Source: Sacculina carcini (taxonomy: Eukaryota > Arthropoda > Thecostraca > Sacculinidae). Taken from it: DNA of 64,000 nucleotides. A model generated the notes under the pieces. The model was not told the origin of the DNA. It saw only the letters and a program-made list of their open reading frames with translations, and searched no databases. The position numbers and the translations under genes are program-made. Position 1 is the first letter of the stretch, and every line of letters starts with the position of its first letter. Of the stretch, positions 20,753-30,309 are shown piece after piece. The stretch covers positions 7,373,045 through 7,437,044 of the forward strand of contig OU696578.1 of assembly GCA_916048095.2 (NCBI GenBank). Reading direction: 5' to 3'.

Positions 20753-21422
20753 ACCTAGAAGGACCAGAGACGTCAATTGACGGCTGTCAACTAAGAGCTG
20801 CTTTATAGGCATTTGTTTCTAACAAATGGTTGTAAATACACTGTTTCTTATGGTTTAGACAACGCTAAATCAAATGGTGTTAATTAAATTGAGATAAAAT
20901 ATATTTTGGGTGCCCTGAGGTCAATTTCAATATTCCATGTTGAACAAAATATTACAATGTTTGCACATTTTCATTATTAGGTCGCGTTAAATGCTATGTA
21001 CGACAATATAACAACCATTGGAAAGATCTTTTTGCGTTCTATAAAATGATATAATCATGTTCCAATTTACTCACTACTTTACAGTAATAAAACATGATAA
21101 ACCTGGAAGAACCGCAGTCGTCAATTGACGGTTTGACCGCTAGAGTATATAACAGTACATATTTAGTGATTTCGTTTAGTCAATGAGGATATCTCTCGCA
21201 AATATGGTCATGTATAATAGAGGTGTGTATGCAAGAATGTCACCTGCAACTTGGTGCTCTAGACATTTGTACGGTATATTCGAGCTGCACCGGGAGTACT
21301 TCAGTATCGTATATTGGTTTGTGGGCTTGGTTTCATAGCGAAATTGTACAATGTTGAGGTGCTCTAGTTTTGAGCATTGTCGTTGGTCCTGTATAATATA
21401 ATATCACTGACTTTGTGCAATA

Positions 21423-21560
21423 ATGCAGAGAAGAAAACATGTGGATGGGGTAGAAGTCGTGCAAGCACTCTTTCGCTTCCGAGGTGTACCACCTGATGAA
21501 TCCGATCAGTCAAACTATTTTGATACCCGAACGCATGCTAAAATCCAATGCCCATTCTGA
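21423..21560 (+). CDS. Short ORF in the piggyBac-like element, unknown
   Basis: There are 45 codons from an ATG (MQRRKHVDGVEVVQALFRF) to a TGA, with a composition unlike the AT-rich surroundings. It may be a remnant of a transposase terminus. I cannot match it to a piggyBac domain. Confidence 0.25.
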   Translation: MQRRKHVDGVEVVQALFRFRGVPPDESDQSNYFDTRTHAKIQCPF

Positions 21561-22262
21561 TTTTCTAAGTAATTGTGTAATTTAGTTCTAGTATATTCAA
21601 TTATTGGTGTTAAGAATGTGTGTATCATGTATTATAAATATAGTACATATTTGAAATATTTCATACATTGTACAGAGTCAAAAATGTAAAAACGCGGGAA
21701 GCCGTCAGCTGACGGTACAAACTCTTCTACATGAAGAATATGAAGTTGTCTTTTTTGTGATCTTAATATGAATCAAATTATAACAAATGGTATACCATTA
21801 CAAATATATTTAACTGATCTCTTGAATAGTGTTTGTTAAATTTCCATAAAAATTATCTAACAATACAAATTGAGACAAATGTACACATTTTTTTATGATA
21901 CAGTAAACTTGTAATTTTCAATTTAAATTGTTGTCCCTTGAAATTATTTAGAATATAATTATATTAGAACCATTACATTTAGCGTTGTCTAAATTATTCG
22001 AATATATATACTGATGAATAGTTTCGCAAAAAATCGCCCAAAAAAGCCATCCCAAATGACAACCGTCAATTGACGGCCCTGGTCCTTCTAGGTAGTTTTG
22101 TTTCTACAGATTAATGCTAGACAACTAATATTTTGCCAATGTGTTTATTTTAGCAACAACAAAAAAGTCAAGGAAATACAAGTATGCAACTTTAACCAGT
22201 GAAAATGTATTTGAGACTGAAATTTGAATAGCCGTCAATGGACGGCTATGGTCCTTCTAGTG

Positions 22263-22701
22263 TTAATTATTTACATGACAGTATTTATATGCACGTATTC
22301 ATATGTTATATATCCGAATTTAGTACTGTATTTCATTTAGTGTACATGAACATTTAGCCTTTGTTATTCCTTCACTATGAAAATTCAAAATGTACTAAAA
22401 GCAAAAGCATTAGGCAAAAGCAAATTTCTTAAAAATGGATACTGGTATAGCCCAAAATCCTGATGTGATAGGAAAACTCTGAGTTCATTTAAACAACCCG
22501 CAGCATAAATTTAGTAAGAATTTGTTTTAGAATATTTTACCAGAAAAATCGTGTTGGCCAGTGTAATTAAAAAAACGTATATATGTTTTTTCTACTGATA
22601 ATGTCAATATTAAGCACGCGATTAATTGTTCTAGCATCCTCCAACATCTATGACTATACATTGAGTGTAATTGATTTTATGAACGAGAAACTGAATGTCG
22701 T
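22263..22701. repeat. Ancestral flank and leader start of the fourth secreted-gene unit
   Basis: It matches 2534-2844 and then 3757-3900, without the LINE insertion seen there, and so gives the empty target site near 22550. It contains the start of the small signal-peptide-like ORF (ATG at about 22585) with a few amino-acid changes. The leader exon is then interrupted at 22711. Confidence 0.6.
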
Positions 22702-22711
22702 ATTCAGTAAT

Positions 22712-23665
22712 TGACACTATATTTACAATATACACATGATACACAACAACTTTCAAAACGCACACATACTAATTTTTTTTTTAAAGTTGCCCAGTTGGCA
22801 AATGGCTGCGGTGTTACCGCGGATGACAGCCAGACCGACACTCTGTCTCAACCAGGCAGTTTCGCGGGGCTCTCCACTCCTTGCACTCATGCGATGACCG
22901 AGGCACTTTATCAGCTCTTCAAAAGCCTCGCCTAGTACGCCGGTGGTCTCCACGGCCAGAGGCACGAAATCGTACCGCTGGCTGAGTTCAGCGTAGCGCC
23001 GCCGCTTCCTCTCCTCTGCGCTCTTTGCTGCTGCTCCTGGGACGACCGCGCATTCCACAAGGTGTGTGGCGCCGAATGTGTTGACACATGTTGCGTCCCA
23101 AAGCAGCGACTTGCCGAGACGGAAGGGGAAGATTGTCACGCCATCTGGACGTCGGCCATCTCCTCGGTCGAGGCCTCGTGGCTCCAGGACTGCTCCTACG
23201 CCGGCTGACGCCAGGCTGCGATAGATGACATCATTTAGCGCCTTGTGCCGTGGCAGCCTGCCGGCGCTGCGGTCGCAGGAGAGGCTGTGATGCCCCCATC
23301 CGTCTGAGGTCTTGCCGCAGCGGCATCTGTGTGGCTGCTGTACAGCCGCTCCTAGGCGTAGCGCCACACCGATTCGCACGGTTTGTCCGGCAGGAGCAGA
23401 CCGAGGTTGGCGACCGGTACGGCCCCTAGCCAGGCTCCGCTGTGAGGCGCTGCAGCGGCCTTCAGCCGTGCACGGTGCACTTGGTCGGCGCGAACCAACA
23501 GGTTGTTTAGGCGAACGCGGGACGCTCTTTCGTCCAAATGGCGCTGATTGTGGGGCTCATCCGCACCGAAGTCCGGGCACTGACGGCCGACGTACTAGTC
23601 GATGACGGCCACCGGAGGACAGGGTCTATCGTTGCTGCTGCGACGGGTAATCTGACAGATTACAC
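22712..23665 (-). mobile_element. 5'-truncated non-LTR retrotransposon with a restriction-like-endonuclease-type C-terminus
   Basis: Flanking duplications ATTCAGTAAT stand at 22702-22711 and 23666-23675. The 3' end on the minus strand finishes in an A-rich run (23 bp around 22780-22793 in plus coordinates reads TTTTTTTTTTAAAG) plus a short tail. Minus-strand codons first give ARLKAAAAPHSGAWLGAVP. After a frameshift near 23360 comes a 200-residue stretch with a zinc-knuckle-like CRCG..HHSLSC, then RH, RRPDG and WDAT blocks. This order is reminiscent of the CCHC plus PD-D endonuclease of R2-like LINEs. It interrupts the leader exon of the fourth secreted-gene copy. Confidence 0.6.
22753..23540 (-). 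pseudogene. C-terminal endonuclease-like domain of the LINE
   Basis: The main ORF, 22753-23379, ends near the 3' terminus (..LAVIRGNTAAICQLGNF). It shows one zinc-binding cluster, the RPDG motif and a conserved VAVETxG-like block (LAVETTGVLGEAFEELI). The upstream part continues in another frame (23352-23537), so at least one frameshift is present and the copy is dead. The family is common in invertebrate genomes. Assignment to a clade is my inference. Confidence 0.6.
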
Positions 23666-24143
23666 ATTCAGTAATGTGTATGTTTGTGCGAGTACAATTC
23701 CATTTTATCATAAATCATTTTGTTGGTGAGTTTCATGTGACGTGACCAGTCATCATCTTCTGTTGTACTGACGCACAAATCGTAATTTAATTTCAGAAAA
23801 AAACGTCGCTCAATCGCTCTTACACTGCTGATATCAAAACACATCTTGATTCAGAGTTCAACGGACGCTAAATCGATCTACTGAACGCCCTTATAATTCC
23901 TGCACACACACAAGCACACATGTCATATGACAGAGGTGAAAAAGTCTGAAATTGATTCTTGCAACATCGAGCGTGAAATCAAGCCATGAGGAGTGTTTTT
24001 TACCGGAACGCAAATTGCGCCCGTAAAGCATGGCCGATGCAAGCCAAGATAGGCCCCACTTGAATGCCGGACCTAGACGAGGGGCATTCTACTGGTGTGA
24101 TTGGTCGCGAGAGGGAGCATTTCGTCGTATCCAGTGTGCAGTG

Positions 24144-24646
24144 ATGTCGAGTGTAGCGGGCACGTGCTGCAAGCTTCTGGTAATATTCTTCTTGTGCAGC
24201 AGAATCAGAGGAGTGTATCTGTCGCCGGCCAATGATGACCAGCTCAGATGGGGATAAGGATTTCATGAGGATGATGAGCAAGACGACGTGGAAACGGACG
24301 TTGAATTTTCAAGTCAAGTTCCCGAGGAAGAAGTCACATGGGAAGAATAAAATGACAAAGCCACCAGTCAATGTCACTTGTGCGAGCATCTAATGAAACC
24401 TTGCAATGGAGCGGGATCTTTACTGCTTGTTGACGGCGATAATCAACGAATAGTCTGTCAGAACTTGAGCGAACTGGACAGAGAAACCTCAAGGATAGTT
24501 ACATGCTCTTTTGCGTATTGAAACAATCAAACAAATGTTCGGGCATGGGAGCACGTCTGCAATTATTCTGCCTGGAGGAAACCGACTTCACGTGCATACA
24601 ACGCACCAAATCTGTGGTTCAACATTACTACAGAAATAACCCTTGA
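24144..24646 (+). pseudogene. Secreted cysteine-rich precursor, copy 4, decayed
   Basis: The signal peptide is intact and identical to copies 1 and 2. A TAA follows directly after the DDQLRWG stretch at about 24255. Downstream there are an in-frame stop in the acidic part, frameshifts, and loss of several conserved bases in the Cys-rich part, though CQNLSELD and the TKSVVQHYYR end are recognisable. The predicted leader exon upstream is split by a LINE. AATAAA is kept at about 24800. Confidence 0.75.
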
Positions 24647-24920
24647 TATGTGCAAAAACGTATTTCATCTGTAATCAAACATTACTTCACTAGATAACCA
24701 TGATCCATGTAATAGCGCATTTGCTCTGAAATTAAACATTACTTCACAAGTTATTCTTGATTAATATAAAAGTGTGTTGATTGCAATGTCGCTGTTTCAA
24801 TAAATGTTGCTATATCAACTGCACGACGTTTGTGTTAAACGCAGTGTGAACATGTGATTTTTAATGTTGCAATGTTTGCAACACTGCGCTGCAGCCCCGC
24901 GCTACGGTGCTCGAACCACT

Positions 24921-25283
24921 AGGGATGCGAGACAAGTTCCTAAGGGGTGTGAGACTAGTTCCTAAGAGATGTGAGACTAGTTCCTAAGGGGTGTGAGACT
25001 AGTTCCTAAGGGGCTCAAGATTAGCTCCTAAGGGGTGTGAGTCTAGTTCCTAAGGGGTGTGAGACTAGTTCCTAAGGGGTGTGAGACTAGTTCCTAAGGG
25101 GTGTGACACTACTTCCTAAGGGGCTCAAGATTAGCTCCTAAGGGGTGCAAGATTAGTTCCTAAGGGGTGTGCGACTAGTTCCTAAGGGGTGCCAGACTAG
25201 TTCCTAAGTGGTGCGATACTAGTTCCTAAGGGGTGCGATACTAGTTCCTAAGGGGTGTGAGACTAGTTCCTAAGGGGTGCGAG
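24921..25283. repeat. 22-bp minisatellite (array 4)
   Basis: About 16 units share the GTGAGACTAGTTCCTAAG core of arrays 1-3, including the GGCTCAAGATTAGCTCC variant shared with array 3. The array lies downstream of the fourth gene copy, in the same relative place as the others. Confidence 0.85.
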
Positions 25284-25787
25284 GAATATTGTGAAAAATT
25301 TAAGAAAATATATTTTTTACCTATGATTTATATTTTCGCAAAAAACTGTTTACCGGAACTTTCACATGAATAAGTGAATATTGAATTAAAGAGTTGTTAT
25401 TAGGCCGTTTGTATTTTTACTTTATATATAGTTATCAAAAATAAAAACTAAAACCTCACAAATGAAACTGCTGGTCCACTCGCAAGAAAAATTCACCAGG
25501 AAAGCACATAATAAATTAAATACACAAACAACTCAACCAAACAATTAAAATATACAACAATAAACAAACAACAATTAACAATTAGTACAAAACAGTAAAC
25601 AATTTGAAAGTGCAAACGAAATTACATATACAAATGCTTAATCAATGGCAACAAAAATGTTTTAAACGTTTTTTATCAACGGATATGTTAATACTGCCGA
25701 CATTTCTACAATCTTCTCTTCGTCATTCCCTTGTTTCATAGATGATGATGTTTGTTGTTTCATAGATGAACATATTACAAATATAGA
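25284..25787. repeat. Decayed hAT MITE and AT-rich non-coding sequence
   Basis: 25290-25450 resembles 1455-1590 (blocks TTTACCGGAACTTTCACATG and TATATAGTTATCAAAAAT), that is, the hAT MITE family without clear ends. 25450-25787 is A-rich and repeats AACAATTAA- and TGATGATGTTTG-like words. It ends with the intron-like stretch CATATTACAAATATAGA that continues at 30075 behind the LTR element. No gene is seen. Confidence 0.45.
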
Positions 25788-26075
25788 TGTATTTACTATT
25801 TCTTGTATTGTTAACTGTTCAATTAATCGCTTCCAATTGTTTGTGCGTTCATATTTGTTTCATTGTATGTATGGATTTGCTGCGTGTATGATGGTTGCTA
25901 TAGCAACCAGCAATCAACAATGTCGCGAGATGAGCGAGTTTAGTTGGCTGAAGTAAGAAGTGTAGTGTGGAGTATGGAATGATTGTCGCTGTAATTTGTT
26001 GTATTAGGAGATAGTTGTCGTTATTCCTGTGTATTTTTATATTAAATATAGCGAAAACTGAACAAAAGGATTTCA
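25788..26075 (+). repeat. 5' long terminal repeat
   Basis: It is a direct repeat of 29782-30069, with TG..CA ends and 288 bp. It contains GTTGCTATAGCAAC, a perfect palindrome, near the middle. Confidence 0.9.
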
Positions 26076-26088
26076 AGCTATTTCGGCC

Positions 26089-26817
26089 ATGAGCGGCAAC
26101 ATAAAGCTCGGTGATGTGGTGCGGTGTTTTGACGGAACTGGTGACGTCGCACAATGGCTAGGAAAAATCAAGTTGGTGGCCGACTTGAAAGGCATCGATG
26201 ATGTTGAAAAAATAATTCCTCTATTTCTCGAGGGTCCCGCATATGCTGTTTATTCGGAATTGGGCGATGATGAAAAGAGAGACCGTGAACAGATCGAGGC
26301 GGCTTTGTTGTCAGCATTTGCCATAAACAGTTTCCAGGCATATGAAGAGCTGAAAATGCGGGTATGGAAAGATGAGCCGGTCGACGTTTATCTAACGGAT
26401 CTTCGCCGTCTGGCACGACTTGCTGGCATCGAATCAGACGTATTGTTGCTGAGGGCCTTTGTGACCGGTTTACCGGCAGTTATATCACGTGAGCTGCGTG
26501 CTATGACAAGAATTGAATGTTTGCCATTGTCTGATGTATTGCAAGGAGCTCGCAGTCTTATGGCAGAGCTACATGGTCCTTCAACTGCAGCTGTGGCCTC
26601 TGGCAGTAAAGCAACCAGACAACGAGAAAACCCGAGTCAGTCCGTGCGCTGTTTCCGATGTGGTGGACCACACATGATGAGATTCTGCAGGCTGAAACCG
26701 AATATCAGTTGCTGGTTATGTCAGAAAGAAGGTCATATGGCCAGGATGTGTCCCAATGCTCCGGGAAACGTGAGTGGAGGAGTTTCTGCGCCGGAAGTTC
26801 CTCCGAGTCATCTATAA
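26089..26817 (+). CDS. gag: Gag-like nucleocapsid protein of the LTR retrotransposon
   Basis: The product is 242 residues from an ATG just behind the 5' LTR. A helical capsid-like region occupies roughly residues 20-170 and contains VYLTDLRRLARLAGI, common in retrotransposon Gag. Two zinc knuckles follow near residues 188-225: CFRCGGPHMMRFC (spacing C-x2-C-x3-H-x4-C, one residue short) and CWLCQKEGHMARMC (canonical C-x2-C-x4-H-x4-C). The stop at 26815 lies inside pol. It forms the particle and packages the element RNA. Pol is reached by a -1 shift at 26763-26769. Confidence 0.85.
   Translation: MSGNIKLGDVVRCFDGTGDVAQWLGKIKLVADLKGIDDVEKIIPLFLEGPAYAVYSELGDDEKRDREQIEAALLSAFAINSFQAYEELKMRVWKDEPVDVYLTDLRRLARLAGIESDVLLLRAFVTGLPAVISRELRAMTRIECLPLSDVLQGARSLMAELHGPSTAAVASGSKATRQRENPSQSVRCFRCGGPHMMRFCRLKPNISCWLCQKEGHMARMCPNAPGNVSGGVSAPEVPPSHL
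26763..26804 (+). promoter_or_regulatory. -1 ribosomal frameshift signal in the gag/pol overlap
   Basis: The heptamer G GGA AAC (26763-26769) is in the exact gag phase needed for a -1 shift. It is followed by a 6-nt spacer and a stem-loop: arm 26776-26786 (GGAGGAGTTTC) pairs with 26794-26804 (GAAGTTCCTCC) through nine Watson-Crick and two wobble pairs, with a seven-base loop. Pol is in the -1 frame and overlaps gag here. The antisense relative at about 46146-46193 keeps the heptamer but has two changes in the stem. Confidence 0.75.
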
Positions 26818-29762
26818 AGGCGCTACCTATACTTGTTGGTGCAGTAAATAGAAAGCCAGTTCGAGTATTATTGGATACTGGGTGCACAAAGTCGGTCGTT
26901 GGGTGTTGGGTTGTGCCAAAGTATCATGTGAGAGCAGGAGTGTTATATGGCGTTGACGGGAAAATGGTGACTACTCTAGGAAGCACAAGAATTTCGTTGG
27001 ACATTCGAGGAAGGAACGTTGAACTAGAGTGCACCGTTATGGGTAGATTAATTCCTGGTGTGGATGTGATTGCCGGTATGGATTTTGTCAGGGCTACTGG
27101 GGGATTTAGATGGAGAAATGAGGAAATCGTGTTTGAAGAAGTGATGAATAATGAGTCTGTGGTGCCGACGTCGAACATTCATAAGGTTGTGCAGTGTGCT
27201 ACGGGAGAGAAGAAAATATTAAGACCGGCAAGTCATTCACGAGGTCGCATTAAGATAAACGACAGCGATTTTTCTGCTGAATTTGATGGGATTTCATGGG
27301 TGGTCAAGTGGTTTTGGAAGAACAATCAACCTGCTGTGACTAAGAATCAGATTGCCTACTATGATACCGCTAGATCGGAACAGGTGACTGCGAGAATGGA
27401 AAATGAAATATGTTCATGGATTGAGAAAGGTTGGTTGAAAAGATGTGAAAATCAGCTTGACAGGAAAGGGATAATTCCATTGATGGCCGTCGTACACGAA
27501 AATAAAGACAAAGTGAGACCAGTTATGGATTTTCGTGAGCTCAACAAATCGGTAGAGAGCAATCCTGGTGTTGACGCTGCAGTTTGTCCCGAAACTCTCC
27601 GACGTTGGCGACGAATGTCTGATAATCTCAAGATTGTTGATCTCCAGTCAGCATATTTACAAGTGAGAGTAGATGAGAGTTTATGGCCATACCAGCGCGT
27701 GATGTTTCGAGGAGTTTTGTATTACCTTACAAGACTTGGCTTCGGTCTATCAAGTGCGCCAAAAATAATGACCAAGATTGTGAAGAAGGTGTTAGACCAG
27801 GACGAAAGGGTGAAGGAGGCTACAGACTGCTATATTGATGATGTCATCGTAGATGAGAACGTTATTTCAGCTGAGAGTGTTGTCGAACATCTTTCTCGAT
27901 TTGGGCTGGTGGCGAAGCCGCCAGAAAAGCTGAATGGTGGTCGCGTATTGGGGTTAGCGCTGAAAAATAACGATAAAGGAGAGCTTTGGTTCGGTAGAGG
28001 CAACAAGCTTCCTCAAGTCGCTGATGTGAATGACTATTTGAGTCGACGGGAGTTATTTGCGATTTGTGGGAAGATTGTTGGCCACTATCCTGTGTGTGGG
28101 TGGGCCAGAGTGGCTTGCAGTTTTATTAAGAGAGCATGTGAGGGTTGCAGATGGGATGATGAAATTGGAAGTACGGCTGTGAACATGTTGAAAGAATTGC
28201 TTAATAGGATTGAAACAGACGATCCAGTGGAGGGAAAATTTTGCGTTTCGTCCACCAGTGAAGGTCGTGCATGGTGCGATGCGAGCAGCTTGGCTGTGGG
28301 TGTTGTGTTAGAAATCGGAGACTACAGAGTGGAAGATGCGGCATGGCTCCGAAAGGGTGACGATTGTCAACATATTAACTTAGCTGAACTGGATGCGGTA
28401 CTAAAGGGTTTAAATCTTGCTTTGAAGTGGAACCTCAAGAAGATTGAAATTATGACTGATTCTGTGACTGTTATGAGGTGGGTGAAGTCAACGCTGGAGG
28501 GCGATCAAAGAATAAAGGTGACTGGAATGTCGGAAATCTTAGTGAAAAGAAGACTCTCCGTTTTTAAAGATTTAGTCGCGGAATTGAATTTGGTGGTTAC
28601 TGTCTCTTTTGTTCCTTCTAGTTTGAACAAGGCCGATGCGATGACCAGAGTCGGAAAAAGGTGGTTAACGAGTAAAAGTAGAGTAGAGAAAACGGAACCT
28701 GGAAAGTTAAATAGTGGATTATGTGCTGTATCTGTTGATGTTCTTCATCAAGATCACCATTTCGGTGTCAATAGGACCTTACAGCTAGCAAGATTAGTGA
28801 GGAATGATGTGACTAAAGATGATGTCGAGCGATGTGTGAGAAATTGCGCCCAATGTCGTATGGTAGATCCTGCGCCCGCACGACACGAGACTGGAAATCT
28901 GAATGTTGACAAGAATTGGTTGCGATTGTCAGTGGATACCACTCATTATCAGGGTCGATGCTACTTAACTGTGGTTGACTGTGGTCCTAGTCGCTTCGCA
29001 ATCTGGAGACAAGTCGGCTCAGAGAACTCGAGAGACGTTGTAGACAACCTGGAGCAGATATTCACAGAACGAGGGCCTCCGTCAGAAATTTTGATCGATA
29101 ACAGCAGGACTTTCAGATCCAGTCAACTCGAGAATTTATGTCGAAAATGGAATGTTCGACGAAGATTTCGTGCCGCTTATCGACCGTCGGGGAACGGTAT
29201 TGTTGAACGGAACCACCGGACGATTAAGCGTGCTGCAGCAAGAACGGGAGGATCACCATTAGATGCGGTGTTTTACTATAATTTAGCCGTGCATGACACT
29301 GGAAATATGAGTATTTCACCGAGTTCATCTATTTACAATTATCAATGGAGGCATCCCCGATCTGAGCCGAAACTACTGGAGACTGACACCGCGTGTAGAT
29401 ATAGGGTTGGACAAAAAGTACTAGTCAAGCCTCCCAATGCTAGATGTACGTCTAAATGGATGAAAGGAAGAATCACAGGTATAATATCCGCAAACAATGT
29501 AGAAGTCGACGGGATGCCACGACATGTTCTAGATGTGCGTGCTGATGGCGAAAGTGATGCCACCTGTCGCGACACAATTGACAGAGATGCGCAGGCAGTG
29601 AGGAATACAGAAGCAAGATGGCACAGACTTTTAGATGATAGTGACGTGGATGATGCTTCTGTTGATGAGAGCGATGTTTCTGAAGTTCGCGTAGATGTCA
29701 ATCCACGCAGATCGGCCAGAACAAGGAGACCGCCAAGATGGTTACAGGAATATGCATATTGA
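26770..29762 (+). CDS. pol: Pol polyprotein: protease, reverse transcriptase, RNase H, integrase
   Basis: The frame is open from 26658 but is most likely entered at the frameshift near 26769, giving about 1000 residues. In order: an aspartic protease with LLDTGCTKSVVG; reverse transcriptase with MDFRELNKSV, IVDLQSAYLQ and the catalytic YIDDV; RNase H with WCDAS, AELDAV and MTDSVT; then integrase with an HHCC finger (H.., CVRNCAQC), the first Asp in SVDTTHY, the second in LIDNSRTF, and the Glu in GNGIVERNHR. The C-terminus is basic (RRSARTRRPPRW). The order matches Gypsy and also Bel elements. The RT and integrase blocks look Gypsy-like to me, but the clade should be tested. Confidence 0.85.
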
Positions 29763-29781
29763 TTTTGAGATCAGGAGGGCG

Positions 29782-30069
29782 TGTATTTACTATTTCTTGT
29801 ATTGTTAACTGTTCAATTAATCGCTTCCAATTGTTTGTGCGTTCATATTTGTTTCATTGTATGTATGGATTTGCTGCGTGTATGATGGTTGCTATAGCAA
29901 CCAGCAATCAACAATGTCGCGAGATGAGCGAGTTTAGTTGGCTGAAGTAAGAAGTGTAGTGTGGAGTATGGAATGATTGTCGCTGTAATTTGTTGTATTA
30001 GGAGATAGTTGTCGTTATTCCTGTGTATTTTTATATTAAATATAGCGAAAACTGAACAAAAGGATTTCA
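29782..30069 (+). repeat. 3' long terminal repeat
   Basis: It appears identical over 288 bp to the 5' LTR. It is followed by the ATAGA target duplication and then by the exon sequence that the insertion displaced from its splice acceptor. Confidence 0.9.
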
Positions 30070-30243
30070 ATAGAGCAGAAAACACTTCATTATAAAACCT
30101 GCACTTCGTGTGAGACAAATTGTCACGAAGAGACAGGATAAGCTCCGACAACAGCAAATGTACCACAAAATGGCAAAGCTCGGCGCAATGGCAAACAGTG
30201 CCGACATTACCGCGTGCTTCAGTATGGCGGAAGCTCTTATGTA
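30070..30243 (+). CDS. Terminal exon of an unidentified gene, copy 1 (separated from its intron by the LTR element)
   Basis: Read as a 3'-terminal exon after an ATATAG acceptor, the frame gives about 56 codons (ending QMYHKMAKLGAMANSADITA..MAEALM) and a TAG at 30241-30243. The 3' side is then broken by a hAT (30310-31810), and AATAAA comes at about 31845. The same exon without either insertion is at 31999-32180. The reading frame is kept between the copies with one amino-acid difference (Met/Thr). I do not recognise the protein. The minus-strand ORFs over it look like shadows. Confidence 0.35.
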
Positions 30244-30309
30244 GCGAACGCTCAAATTGAACTTGAAAAATGGAAATTTTCAAGCACTGAGTGCAATTCG
30301 CATCAAGAC

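Larger units (their letters stand above)
20403..22095. mobile_element. Second piggyBac-like element, nested in the outer one
   Basis: The left end CTACCTAGAAGGACC follows TTAA (20399-20402), with a hAT MITE inserted after ten bases. The right end GGTCCTTCTAGGTAG is at 22095, followed by TTTT instead of TTAA. CGTCAATTGACGG palindromes stand at both ends (about 20772 and 22066) and twice inside (about 21119, and 21702 as CCGTCAGCTGACGG). Only a short ORF (21423-21560) is open inside, so the transposase is lost. Confidence 0.55.
13893..22262. mobile_element. piggyBac-like element (outer type, copy B), filled with nested insertions
   Basis: The left end CAC remains after TTAA (13889-13892). The next bases of the terminal repeat (GAAGGACAGG) appear only at 20385, because a 6.5-kb Tc1-like element sits between. 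The right end is GGTCCTTCTAGTG at 22262, followed by TTAA (22263-22266). Without the insertions this matches the 645-bp element at 1885-2529 at both ends. Subterminal palindromes of the CCGTCAATTGACGG type recur inside. Confidence 0.65.
25788..30069 (+). mobile_element. Full-length, apparently intact LTR retrotransposon (Ty3/Gypsy-type order)
   Basis: Two 288-bp LTRs (25788-26075 and 29782-30069), starting TGTATTTAC and ending TTTCA, look identical. ATAGA is duplicated at 25783-25787 and 30070-30074. The uninterrupted target is present in the sister exon at 31999-32010. Gag and pol are open with no stop. A purine-rich tract (GAGATCAGGAGGGCG) precedes the 3' LTR. No TGG-type primer-binding site follows the 5' LTR, and the gag ATG stands only 13 bp after it. 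The integration is young and the element could be active. Confidence 0.9.
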
